From Kiritimatiellia bacterium (GTDB lineage Bacteria; Verrucomicrobiota; Kiritimatiellia; RFP12; UBA1067), in assembly GCA_024405255.1 (NCBI GenBank), contig JAKSOY010000072.1, positions 1 through 18,721 of the forward strand: 18,721 nucleotides of DNA, in the 5' to 3' direction. The position numbers and the translations under genes are program-made. Below the pieces are notes generated by a model. That model made no database searches. It saw only the letters and a program-made list of their open reading frames with translations, and was not told where the DNA came from. This document shows, one piece after another, positions 7,737 through 14,520 of the stretch (its first letter is position 1; each line of letters starts with the position of its first letter).

Positions 7737-9116
7737 TCAGCGACTCGCCTTCCAGGCTTCCGCGAGCGTATAGTACTTCACGAGCATGTTCGGCAGGTAG
7801 TCCGCAGGCTGCTCACCCTTCTTCATCCAGCCGAGGTACATGTTCATGACCTGCGAGAAGTGCGCCTCGTGGCCGATCTCGTACTTCTGCGGCACGACCA
7901 TCGTCCAGCCATCGCCTTCCGCCTTGAAGGTCACGCCCGGATACGTCTTGTTGAATTCCGCCACGGCGGCCGTGAGCGCCTTTTCGAGCGCAGCCTTGTC
8001 CTGACCCGCACGCGGCTTCACATAGACACGCGGCTTATAGCCTTCGTCCTTGCCCTGACGGATGATGACCTCGGCCTTCGTTCCGCGCATCAGCGAGTAG
8101 TGCGTATCGCCCGTACCGGCCGGCGGCATGAAGTGCCACTCGACGGAGATCTTCGCGTTGACGCCCTTCAGCTGATAGGTGAACTCGCCGTTCGCCTTGC
8201 ACTGCAGCACGTTTTCCTTGTCCACGGACTTCTTGAGGAATTCCGGCCACTCGGTGAGTCCCGTCGAGGTCTTGTAGTCGACGGCGGAAATCGGCGTCGG
8301 CCAGGTACGGGCCTTGAGCATCTTCACATCGCTCGTGGCAAGCACCTGATTCGGAAACGCCTCCCACTGCACGAGGTCCACGAGATGCGTCGTCACGTCG
8401 ACGATCGCCTCGCCCTGCTGGTCCGTGTCGTAATACCAGCCCGGACGCCGCAGCGGCTTGCCGTTCACGAGCTTGCAGAAATGATGCACGGATATCTTCG
8501 TGATCGCGGGATCTTCGGGCGTGCCTTTCTCCTGTTCGCCGTAAAGGTCCTTTGCGCCGACGAGCGCACGCTGGAGGATCGTGGTGATCTCGTTGCGCTC
8601 GGTCATGATGTCCGCGAAGTAGAGTCCCTTCTCGTCCGCGAGTTTCGCCGCTTCGCGGATCTTCGTGTAGGCGTCGGGCGTAATGACCATCGGCTTGTCC
8701 GACAGCACGTTGAAACCAGCCTTGATCGCCTCAAGGTAGTAGTCGCTCTTCTTGTTGTTCTTGCCGGCCAGGACGACGACGCTGCTCGCCTTGTCTTCCG
8801 CGGCCAGGGCCTTCGCGAGATAGTCGTCGCCCGTGTAGACGATTTCATTCCACGCGGTCGGATCCTTTTCGCGGGTGTTGAACGCCGTCACGAGCTTCTG
8901 GTGGGCCTCGAGGTCCGGCCCCTTCGGCGCAAACACGCGCACATCCTTCGCCACGCCTTCGTAGTTACGGTTCAGCACAAGCGCCGCATGGAAGTGTCCC
9001 GGATCGAGCTCCACGAACTTCACTTCCTTCACGGGCTTGCGGACACTCTTCGCGCACTCGCAGCAACCGGCAGCCAACGCCGCCACAACACAACCGATCA
9101 TCAGCTTCTTCATCAT
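7737..9116 (-). CDS. Lipoprotein-type Gfo/Idh/MocA-family protein
   Basis: The 459-residue product starts with a lipoprotein-like signal (MMKKLMIGC, hydrophobic core, then LAAGCCEC with C18 or C19 as acylation candidate). The following segment VKFVELDPGHFHAALV replaces the usual GxGxxG nucleotide loop of the superfamily; I recall this DPGHFHAALV block from a subgroup with a distinct C-terminal oxidoreductase domain. SDKPM (139-143) stands where EKP is usual. The rest has the mixed-sheet domain of the family, for example VTTHLVDLVQWE and VEWHFMPPAGTGDTHYSLMRG. Cofactor use is therefore uncertain. The start at 9116 is chosen because GAAAGG lies 4 nt upstream; an ATG at 9134 has no ribosome site. 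Heptad and octad arrays lie on either side of the gene. Confidence 0.85.
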   Translation of the reverse strand: MMKKLMIGCVVAALAAGCCECAKSVRKPVKEVKFVELDPGHFHAALVLNRNYEGVAKDVRVFAPKGPDLEAHQKLVTAFNTREKDPTAWNEIVYTGDDYLAKALAAEDKASSVVVLAGKNNKKSDYYLEAIKAGFNVLSDKPMVITPDAYTKIREAAKLADEKGLYFADIMTERNEITTILQRALVGAKDLYGEQEKGTPEDPAITKISVHHFCKLVNGKPLRRPGWYYDTDQQGEAIVDVTTHLVDLVQWEAFPNQVLATSDVKMLKARTWPTPISAVDYKTSTGLTEWPEFLKKSVDKENVLQCKANGEFTYQLKGVNAKISVEWHFMPPAGTGDTHYSLMRGTKAEVIIRQGKDEGYKPRVYVKPRAGQDKAALEKALTAAVAEFNKTYPGVTFKAEGDGWTMVVPQKYEIGHEAHFSQVMNMYLGWMKKGEQPADYLPNMLVKYYTLAEAWKASR

Positions 9117-9120
9117 TTTT

Positions 9121-9126
9121 CCTTTC
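9121..9126 (-). promoter_or_regulatory. Shine-Dalgarno GAAAGG deciding the lipoprotein start
   Basis: GAAAGG sits 4 nt before ATGATG at 9116, giving the short basic n-region expected for a lipoprotein signal. The in-frame ATG at 9134 has only AT-rich sequence in front and would put this site inside the coding region. Confidence 0.65.
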
Positions 9127-9157
9127 AACTTCATTTAAATGGCAAAATCCTTCGACC

Positions 9158-9245
9158 AACCTCTAAAACCCACTCCCCAACCACAAACCTTTAATCCCCA
9201 ACCTTTAATCTTTAACTTTTAACCTTTAACTTTTAACTTTTAACC
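9158..9245 (-). repeat. Tandem heptad array, about 12 units, 3' of the acyltransferase gene
   Basis: Eight clear 7-bp units (9186-9241; plus-strand aaccttt, aactttt, aatcttt, aatcccc) are followed by a partial unit, aacc, that runs directly into the stop codon of the acyltransferase gene. On the far side four more degenerate heptads in the same phase (aacctct, aaaaccc, actcccc, aaccaca) extend it to 9158. On the coding strand units read GTTAAAA, GTTAAAG and similar. There is no spacer at all between the stop codon and the repeat. Confidence 0.88.
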
Positions 9246-10061
9246 TCATTCCCTCCACCGTCTGTGCGCCCAAAGATACTGTTCGGGATACTGGCGGATC
9301 GCCTCGCCCAGGCGGTCGTTCAAAAGTTGTGTATTCGCAGCCTTGTCACTGTCCTTCGTAAACGAGACGGGGGCCTCGCCCACGAGGCGGTACGTGTAGG
9401 GCGCAATCCGCACGAAGCTCCCCACGACGATCGGATAGCCCGTACGCATCGCGAGACGCGTCGCGCTGGAAAACGTCTTGGCCGGACGCCCCAGGAACTG
9501 CAGCGGCAGGCCCTTGGACGTATGCTGGTCCATCAGGATCGTCATTGCCGCGCGATCAGTCACCCACTGGCGCATGATATCCGGTGTGAAACCGTGGTTC
9601 TTGTCGATGACCGTAACGGGACCGCGGAAGTGGTGGTTCTTCATCCAGTTCGCGACGAGTTTGTTGTTCATCACACGCGCAATCGCGATCATCGGACGCG
9701 CGAACGAAAGAATGTTCGTCGCGGCCTCCCACACGCCATGGTGGGAACTCACCAGCAGGATCGGCTGGTCCGTCTGGTCCAGCAGCAGACGCGCCGTGTC
9801 GGGATGCACGACGGAAAAGTCGAGGTGCTCGCGCCAGTTGTCCTTTGTGACGACATGCGGAACCCGAAGCGCCTCGCAGATATGCCCGGCCAGATGTCCC
9901 CAGCTGGCGCGCGCAATACGCGCGGCTTCCTCCGGGTCGTCGGTGATACCCGCCTTCAAAATGTTCTCAATGGCGATGCGGCGGCGCCGACGAAACAAGG
10001 GGAAAATCGCGCGTGCGAACTTGGCGCCCCAATCGTATGCATGTCTGTCGATAAAATTCAT
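9246..10061 (-). CDS. LpxL/HtrB-type lipid A acyltransferase (lysophospholipid acyltransferase family)
   Basis: The 271-residue protein shows the H-x4-E/D acyltransferase motif as SSHHGVWEAA (H107, E112), a middle FLGRPAKTFSSATRLAMRTG segment and the C-terminal WAHRRW signature of Kdo2-lipid A acyltransferases, which transfer secondary acyl chains onto lipid A at the inner membrane. It is shorter than the usual roughly 300 residues: the N-terminal membrane helix is absent, and an in-frame stop (that of the preceding glycosidase gene) excludes a longer form. Only a moderately hydrophobic stretch (about 12-23) could contact the membrane. No Shine-Dalgarno precedes the ATG; a TATAAT box lies 6 nt upstream. 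Together with lpxI it argues for a lipid A-bearing outer membrane. Which acyl position it serves cannot be told. Confidence 0.87.
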   Translation of the reverse strand: MNFIDRHAYDWGAKFARAIFPLFRRRRRIAIENILKAGITDDPEEAARIARASWGHLAGHICEALRVPHVVTKDNWREHLDFSVVHPDTARLLLDQTDQPILLVSSHHGVWEAATNILSFARPMIAIARVMNNKLVANWMKNHHFRGPVTVIDKNHGFTPDIMRQWVTDRAAMTILMDQHTSKGLPLQFLGRPAKTFSSATRLAMRTGYPIVVGSFVRIAPYTYRLVGEAPVSFTKDSDKAANTQLLNDRLGEAIRQYPEQYLWAHRRWRE

Positions 10062-10067
10062 GCGCGT

Positions 10068-10076
10068 ATTATAGCA
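10068..10076 (-). promoter_or_regulatory. Extended -10 box (TGCTATAAT), candidate leaderless promoter
   Basis: A perfect TATAAT (10073-10068) preceded by TG at the extended -10 position ends 6 nt before the acyltransferase ATG, so transcription would begin at or next to the start codon. The -35 position, inside the end of the upstream gene, has no good match (TCGCAA at 17 bp). The absence of a Shine-Dalgarno before this ATG fits a leaderless message. Confidence 0.5.
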
Positions 10077-10085
10077 TATTGTCTG

Positions 10086-12590
10086 CTATCTTGCGAGTTC
10101 ATAGAGCAGACAGGCATCTTGGGGACCGCGGATGTTCGCCGTGAACACAAGCTTGCCGTCGATCACGCGCGAGGGAACCTTCGCAAGGCGGCGACCGGTC
10201 GTCTCAAGAGCCCACACGGTGAAGGCCGCCGGCGACGCGACCGACAGCTCCACGCGCGCACGCCCGTCCCGCACGACCGGAGGATACGCCCCCCACTTCA
10301 GCAGCACGCGCTTCTCTTCGTCGGCATAGAGATTGCCGTTGGCCTGCACGTCCGTCAGATGCGTCACGAGAATACGATGCGAAGAGGCCAGCGGACGCCC
10401 ATCCACCGAACTCGCCCAGAGCGTCGTCGCCACATCGCCCGCATCGAACGCCACCACACCGGCCGCCAGACGCCCCGAAGGCGTGAAGCCACCCGCCGTC
10501 TTCGGCGTATCAAGCGCAAAACTTCCCCGCGAACGGTCGAGCGAAAAAGCCGGACTCGCCGTCACATCCGCGTCCATGCCGACCGCCGGCAGATCGCCGC
10601 GCAGGAAGAGGCAGATGCTCGCCCGGTCGCCGGCCTGTCCTAGGGGATCTGTCGCCACATCGAAATAGCCGGGGGATCCCGTACGGTCCTTGAGGCCGCT
10701 GTCGCTGTGCGAGTAGGCGAAGCGCCAGAGCCCGTCCCAGTCCTGCAGGGCCGCCACCGCACCCGTCATGATGCCGCCGACACCGCGGAACATGCCCGGA
10801 CCCGAGAAGTTCCATTCCGTCACCGTGAACGGCATCCCCTTCTGACGCGTCTGTGCCACCGACACAGGCGCCAGCCGCTTGGACAGCACCGGATTGCCGT
10901 TGTTGCACTTCGACGGCAGGCTCCATGACCGTGCGAGGAACTGCGGGTGGTCGACATAGAAATGGTTGTCGACATAATCGTAGCAATTCCGCCGTGTCGC
11001 CGCCATGTTCTCGCCCGTGCCCGAGCAGTTCTGGTTCGTCAGAAGCGCCTTCGCGCCAAGTCCGCGCAGGAACGCACGCAGCCGCACGACGAGCTTCGCC
11101 TCGAGATCGGCCATGAACTGGTCGACGACCTGGCCGTCGCGGACATTCGCCGCGTCGTCGCTCACCCCCGCGGCGAAGGAGGCGTCTTTCGCACGGCGTG
11201 CCGTGAGCCACTTCTTCCACGCCAGCTTCAGGGACTCTTCCACGCGGATGCGATCCCAGCACCAGTGCAGCGAATTTTCATTGATCAGCGAAATGAGCGG
11301 CAACGCGGGCTCATCCTTGTAGGCGCGGCCCGTATAGGGATTGACATGTGTCAGGAAATTTTTCGCGAACGTGCAGAAATTCTGATAGGCGGGTTCGTGA
11401 ACGGCAATGAGATTCTTGTAGACCTGCTTGTCCAGATGGCCATCGCGATCGATGCCGATTTCACGCCAAAGCACCTCACGGCAGGTGAAGAGGTCCGTCG
11501 TGACGTAGATGCCCTTCTCGAAGCACTTCGCCAGCAAGTAGTCGAGACGGCGCGTCCGTTCGGCATTGATGGACAGGTGATCCGGCGAACCCTTGACGAC
11601 ACCGTTCCGGCTTTCGTAATGGTGGATACGCACCGTATTGTAGCCGAGGCGCGCCAGACGCGTCACCAGTTCATCCGCCATCTCGCGATCCGGGAACGCC
11701 GCGTCGAAACAGAGGTTCACGCCGTAGAAACGCTGCGGCTTGTTCGGCAGGCGTTCGAACACGAAGTGCCCGTTTTCATTCTTGAGCCAGCCGTACTTGC
11801 CGGCCGGCGCATCGAGGAACCCCTGCGTCGAGAAGTCCAACGCGCTGCCGGCGACGATGTTCTTCTGGTAGTCGAGCTTGACCCACTCGGGGCCTTCCTT
11901 CACGACGACAGGATGCGCAGTCGATACCCGCGTGCTTTTCTCACCCGCGATCGTGCAGACGAACTTCCGCGTCGTACCGGGATTGAAATCGTGGCGGTCG
12001 CCTCCCGGTGCATGAATGCGCAGCGTAAAGGATTTGCCCCAGCGGCGATTATCCTGCAACATCACAGACGTCGACTGCGGGAATGAAAGCGTAAAAGCCT
12101 CGCCCTTCGGCGGGTTCACGGTAAAGGAGGTGATCGAGCGGGACATCACATGGACGGTCTGTCCGTCCCAGTTCGGTGCAAAGACGCCGGAAGCGCCCGA
12201 GCTGTCCGACCAACGGCCGCCGCCGATCATATCCAACGGCAGTTCAAGCGCCAGCACCACATCTTCGGGACGCTGCTCGCGCGTACTCGTCAGCTGGGCC
12301 GTGAGCTGCGCCCCCTGAGGCACGGCCAGCAGCTGGCTCGTCCCGCGCGCGTAAAGGTCCGAATAGTTACGCCGGAACTCGACGGACACCGTCTTCGTCC
12401 GTTCATCCGGGAAGGTGAACGAGACGTTCTGTCCATGTGCCGTTCCGACCCACCCCTCATGGTGGATCGCCATCGCAAGGCTAGCGCCGTCTTTCCCCAC
12501 GCGCACATCGCCATTCAGATCAAGGGTTACGTCCAACGCCATCACGTTCAACGCAGCCGCCGCCGTCATCAAGCTAATCAGATTTTTCAT
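10086..12590 (-). CDS. Secreted clan GH-A-like glycoside hydrolase
   Basis: From the chosen start the protein has 834 residues: signal peptide (about 1-19), an N-terminal beta-rich region (about 20-280), a (beta/alpha)8 catalytic domain opening with RFYGVNLCF (287-295) and GYNTVRIHHYE, and a C-terminal beta region. LINENSLHW carries the likely acid/base E438 after asparagine, as in clan GH-A, and TEWNFSGPG carries the likely nucleophile E592; NHFYVDHP between them fits the usual substrate-binding strand. It resembles large GH5-like proteins of PVC genomes, but I cannot assign a CAZy family or substrate. An ATG nine codons upstream (12617) would place the TATAAT box inside the gene, so 12590 is preferred. 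The stop lies 24 bp before the acyltransferase ATG, in the same frame. Confidence 0.85.
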   Translation of the reverse strand: MKNLISLMTAAAALNVMALDVTLDLNGDVRVGKDGASLAMAIHHEGWVGTAHGQNVSFTFPDERTKTVSVEFRRNYSDLYARGTSQLLAVPQGAQLTAQLTSTREQRPEDVVLALELPLDMIGGGRWSDSSGASGVFAPNWDGQTVHVMSRSITSFTVNPPKGEAFTLSFPQSTSVMLQDNRRWGKSFTLRIHAPGGDRHDFNPGTTRKFVCTIAGEKSTRVSTAHPVVVKEGPEWVKLDYQKNIVAGSALDFSTQGFLDAPAGKYGWLKNENGHFVFERLPNKPQRFYGVNLCFDAAFPDREMADELVTRLARLGYNTVRIHHYESRNGVVKGSPDHLSINAERTRRLDYLLAKCFEKGIYVTTDLFTCREVLWREIGIDRDGHLDKQVYKNLIAVHEPAYQNFCTFAKNFLTHVNPYTGRAYKDEPALPLISLINENSLHWCWDRIRVEESLKLAWKKWLTARRAKDASFAAGVSDDAANVRDGQVVDQFMADLEAKLVVRLRAFLRGLGAKALLTNQNCSGTGENMAATRRNCYDYVDNHFYVDHPQFLARSWSLPSKCNNGNPVLSKRLAPVSVAQTRQKGMPFTVTEWNFSGPGMFRGVGGIMTGAVAALQDWDGLWRFAYSHSDSGLKDRTGSPGYFDVATDPLGQAGDRASICLFLRGDLPAVGMDADVTASPAFSLDRSRGSFALDTPKTAGGFTPSGRLAAGVVAFDAGDVATTLWASSVDGRPLASSHRILVTHLTDVQANGNLYADEEKRVLLKWGAYPPVVRDGRARVELSVASPAAFTVWALETTGRRLAKVPSRVIDGKLVFTANIRGPQDACLLYELAR

Positions 12591-12596
12591 GCCATT

Positions 12597-12625
12597 ATTA
12601 TACAGAACTTTCCCCATCTTGGCAA
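12597..12625 (-). promoter_or_regulatory. Strong sigma70-like promoter abutting the glycosidase start codon
   Basis: TTGCCA (12625-12620, 5 of 6 to TTGACA), a 17-bp spacer and a perfect TATAAT (12602-12597) end 6 nt before the glycosidase ATG. Transcription would start at about the first base of the start codon, giving a leaderless message. The only purine-rich stretch, GGGGAAAG, lies too far upstream to act as a Shine-Dalgarno for this ATG. Confidence 0.65.
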
Positions 12626-12711
12626 GTTCCGGTCAGCGCCCTGCGAAATCGGAGCAGGGTGTATAGCATTCGCGGGTTCCTTGTCCTAGTGTTGAAGCGG
12701 CCGATTGGTAG

Positions 12712-12732
12712 GGCGCAGTCTCCGACTGCGCC
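12712..12732. repeat. Perfect 9-bp inverted repeat with TCC loop (REP-like)
   Basis: GGCGCAGTC, TCC, GACTGCGCC form a perfect 9-bp stem with a 3-nt loop, preceded by GTA on the plus strand. I have the impression that GTAGGGC-type hairpins of this design are dispersed in related genomes, but cannot verify that here. No T-run follows on either strand, so terminator function is unlikely. Confidence 0.8.
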
Positions 12733-12815
12733 GCAATGCCAGTCCCGTGGACAATCATTTGAAATTCTTTGCTACGCGACTGGAATCCACATCCATGTTC
12801 TACCCACGTCCCAAC

Positions 12816-12828
12816 GAGGGCTACCCTC
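12816..12828. repeat. Short hairpin GAGGG-CTA-CCCTC
   Basis: A 5-bp perfect stem with a CTA loop, about 84 bp from the GGCGCAGTC hairpin. On the minus strand it reads GAGGGTAGCCCTC. It may be a related small palindrome. Confidence 0.5.
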
Positions 12829-12876
12829 ACGAATCTACGCCCCCACTCTCGGACCGATTACCGTCCTGCTCCGAAA

Positions 12877-12921
12877 CCCGCTTCGCGGGACGCGGAAAAT
12901 CCGTTCGAAGGAATCCCTTCG
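12877..12921. repeat. Two adjacent short hairpins
   Basis: CCCGC-TTC-GCGGG (12877-12889) is followed by CGAAGG-AATC-CCTTCG (12906-12921). Both stems are perfect (5 and 6 bp), with 3- and 4-nt loops. They sit in the arginine/proline-rich pseudo-reading frames of the island. Confidence 0.5.
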
Positions 12922-12965
12922 GATCCGGCACGGGCGAATCTCCCGCGCCACCTCGGGCGAAAGGC

Positions 12966-12997
12966 CGATGGGAGCGCGAAGCGAAAACTTCCCATCG
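12966..12997. repeat. Inverted repeat CGATGGGA ... TCCCATCG
   Basis: Perfect 8-bp arms (12966-12973 and 12990-12997) enclose a 16-nt loop, with partial pairing of the flanking GC bases. It is part of the hairpin-rich island. Confidence 0.55.
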
Positions 12998-13058
12998 CCT
13001 TCCGCGTCTGGCGAAGCCGGTTTCCGCGTGCTCCGTGGAGAAGAACGAGGCCGCGATT

Positions 13059-13071
13059 GGGGACTGTCCCC
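13059..13071. repeat. GGGGACTGTCCCC palindrome next to a gene remnant
   Basis: Six-base arms GGGGAC and GTCCCC flank a single T. On the minus strand the element follows immediately after the last recognisable codon of the decayed hydrolase tail, so it marks the point where the homology breaks off. Palindromes of this kind occur near REP-associated transposases in some genomes; no transposase is present here. Confidence 0.6.
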
Positions 13072-13209
13072 GTGAGATTCATACTTTGACTCCCTGACTT
13101 CAGCATCATTTCCCTGGCGGTAGGGATCCTCCAGATTCGTATTTTCTCTAAACACACCGTTCATGTCGATCTGCCCAATCGCCAACGAACGCGAATGTGC
13201 GCGTCGGCG
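13072..13209 (-). pseudogene. Orphan C-terminal remnant of a giant-protein hydrolase tail
   Basis: Forty-six open codons on the minus strand, beginning just after an in-frame TAG (13212-13210), resemble the extreme C-terminus of the giant protein encoded at 14521 onward. Both contain SLAIGQ, then an M-x-G-x-F pattern and NLE; over the 20 codons encoded at 14653-14712 I count 13 identical residues. Similarity fades after NLE and the frame runs into the GGGGACTGTCCCC palindrome. There is no start codon or ribosome site, and the frame differs from that of the adjacent 425-residue gene, whose stop lies 20 bp before it. I read it as the tail of a lost or displaced paralogue. Confidence 0.6.
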
Positions 13210-13229
13210 CTAGCCGCAACAAGTGTCTC

Positions 13230-14507
13230 TCAATCGAAAATCGACAAGCTCATATCGACTTTCCCGTACTTGTCCTTCTCCGTCATGCCCGGCGGCAGGT
13301 TGAGCGTGGGAAGCTCTTCATTCAACCGATGTCGCTCTTCTGCCAATTCTCGGAGTATCTTGTGAGACCGTTTCCTCTCTTGTTCTATCGGCTCAAGGGC
13401 CCTGTCGATTTCATGCTGGGGCCGGCCTTCCAGCTGCTTGAGGATTTCCGCTTTCTTCAACCTCCTCCTGTAGTTGATTTGCTCATGTTCTGAGGCCTTA
13501 CGCATGTCCGCCCAATATCTTCTACGGTTTGCCACCCGCGCAGGGATATCCATTCGCGGGGGGATTTTCCCCGCCTTCAGTACGTCGAAGATGTCCGTCC
13601 CCTTTGCGACGAACATGTTCTCATCGTGGTGACAATAACGCACATCCTGTTCCAAGTTGCGTTCGCCGTAGGGATTCACATCCATTATCTTGCACGTAAA
13701 CGTGAAATTGGTGAAGTTGCGGTAATAGCCAGCTTGTATATCATCCTCGCAGAACGGCAACATCACGTAGAGGCCTTGGGGTCTCGTCTTGAGATAAAGC
13801 GTGAACGTCGGGCTTTGGTAATCCGATTTCGCGACATCCACCCGCTGGCGATACCCGTTCTCCGGTGCCACGTACACCCGGTTGGTGGTCGCGATGATTC
13901 CCGAATTGACATTTGTCGTCCACAGCGACAGCACCCATTCCTCTTTGACCCGGTCACAGCGCGGTTGGACGAAGATGTCCACATACCCGCTCTTGTCCCC
14001 CGCCTTGCCGTAGTTGAAGATCGAGAATGGGCGGGGAGGACATCCCCTGTCCGTGTCCACCCAGCCCCTCCATCCGAGTTCCTGGCGAATCGCCGTCGGC
14101 TCGGATTCCATCTTACGCAGGGCAATGGTTAGAGGCCGATCATAGGGATGCCTGTCGCTCCAACATCCTCCAAAATCCAACGGCTCATTCAGCCAACGGT
14201 TTCGGCCGTCATATCCAGCCTTCTTCACCTTCCATACCGTGCATCCCCATGGTTTGCCAGTTCCGTCTCCGAAGTCGACGGCAACCCTGCCGTCGGCATC
14301 GGAAACGTAATGCTTGAATTGGGGGTACTTGAATTGGGTACGATCATGTTTCACTGTAACGGCAGCCCCCTCGACGGGGGCTCCCGTGGTGTCCACGATG
14401 CGGATATGCGCACATCCGTCGGGCTTCTTGTCTCCAGGAACTCCCTGCGAAACAAAAACAGACAGACAGCAGAACACCACCAAATTGAACGATTTCATTA
14501 TTTTCAT
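13230..14507 (-). CDS. Secreted hypothetical protein with Ig-like domain and C-terminal coiled coil
   Basis: I do not recognise this 425-residue protein beyond its architecture. It has a signal peptide (about 1-23) and then a domain starting CAHIRIVDTTGAPVEGAAVTV and continuing through DADGRVAVDF, which resembles the carboxypeptidase-regulatory/transthyretin-like fold often found in exported proteins. The central part is beta-rich without a known motif. Residues about 325-405 are a highly charged arginine/glutamate-rich helical stretch, probably coiled coil. The start is secure: AAGGAG lies 7 nt before the ATG, in a 13-bp gap after the giant gene's stop codon, so the two are almost certainly one transcript. 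A partner or accessory role for the giant protein is inferred from that position only. Confidence 0.8.
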   Translation of the reverse strand: MKIMKSFNLVVFCCLSVFVSQGVPGDKKPDGCAHIRIVDTTGAPVEGAAVTVKHDRTQFKYPQFKHYVSDADGRVAVDFGDGTGKPWGCTVWKVKKAGYDGRNRWLNEPLDFGGCWSDRHPYDRPLTIALRKMESEPTAIRQELGWRGWVDTDRGCPPRPFSIFNYGKAGDKSGYVDIFVQPRCDRVKEEWVLSLWTTNVNSGIIATTNRVYVAPENGYRQRVDVAKSDYQSPTFTLYLKTRPQGLYVMLPFCEDDIQAGYYRNFTNFTFTCKIMDVNPYGERNLEQDVRYCHHDENMFVAKGTDIFDVLKAGKIPPRMDIPARVANRRRYWADMRKASEHEQINYRRRLKKAEILKQLEGRPQHEIDRALEPIEQERKRSHKILRELAEERHRLNEELPTLNLPPGMTEKDKYGKVDMSLSIFD

Positions 14508-14520
14508 TTAACATCTCCTT

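Larger units (their letters stand above)
12626..13229. other. Gene-free, hairpin-rich intergenic island
   Basis: About 600 bp between the glycosidase promoter and the 425-residue gene contain no convincing gene. Overlapping open frames occur on both strands but share no codon pattern and have arginine/serine/proline-rich translations typical of GC-rich non-coding DNA. The stretch holds at least six short inverted repeats: 12712-12732, 12816-12828, 12877-12889, 12906-12921, 12966-12997 and 13059-13071. A decayed coding remnant occupies the right end (13072-13209). No run of Ts follows any hairpin, so none is a standard intrinsic terminator. Confidence 0.7.

Noticed and set aside
9127..9160. 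Possible promoter upstream of the lipoprotein gene (TTGGTC and TTAAAT)
   Set aside because: The spacing is only 15 bp and both boxes match poorly, so co-transcription with the acyltransferase gene is just as likely.
5313..9245. Repeat arrays as CRISPR
   Set aside because: Units are 7-8 bp, directly adjacent and degenerate, with no unique spacers and no cas genes nearby.
12590..12617. Upstream ATG at 12617 as the glycosidase start
   Set aside because: It would place the perfect -10 box within the gene and add nine residues before a normal signal peptide; the ATG at 12590 is more consistent.
12712..12732. Hairpin as intrinsic terminator
   Set aside because: The stem is strong but no T-run follows on either strand.
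12659..13097. Plus- and minus-strand frames of 100-138 codons in the hairpin island
   Set aside because: Several overlapping frames are equally open, compositions are arginine/proline/serine-rich, and inverted repeats run through all of them.
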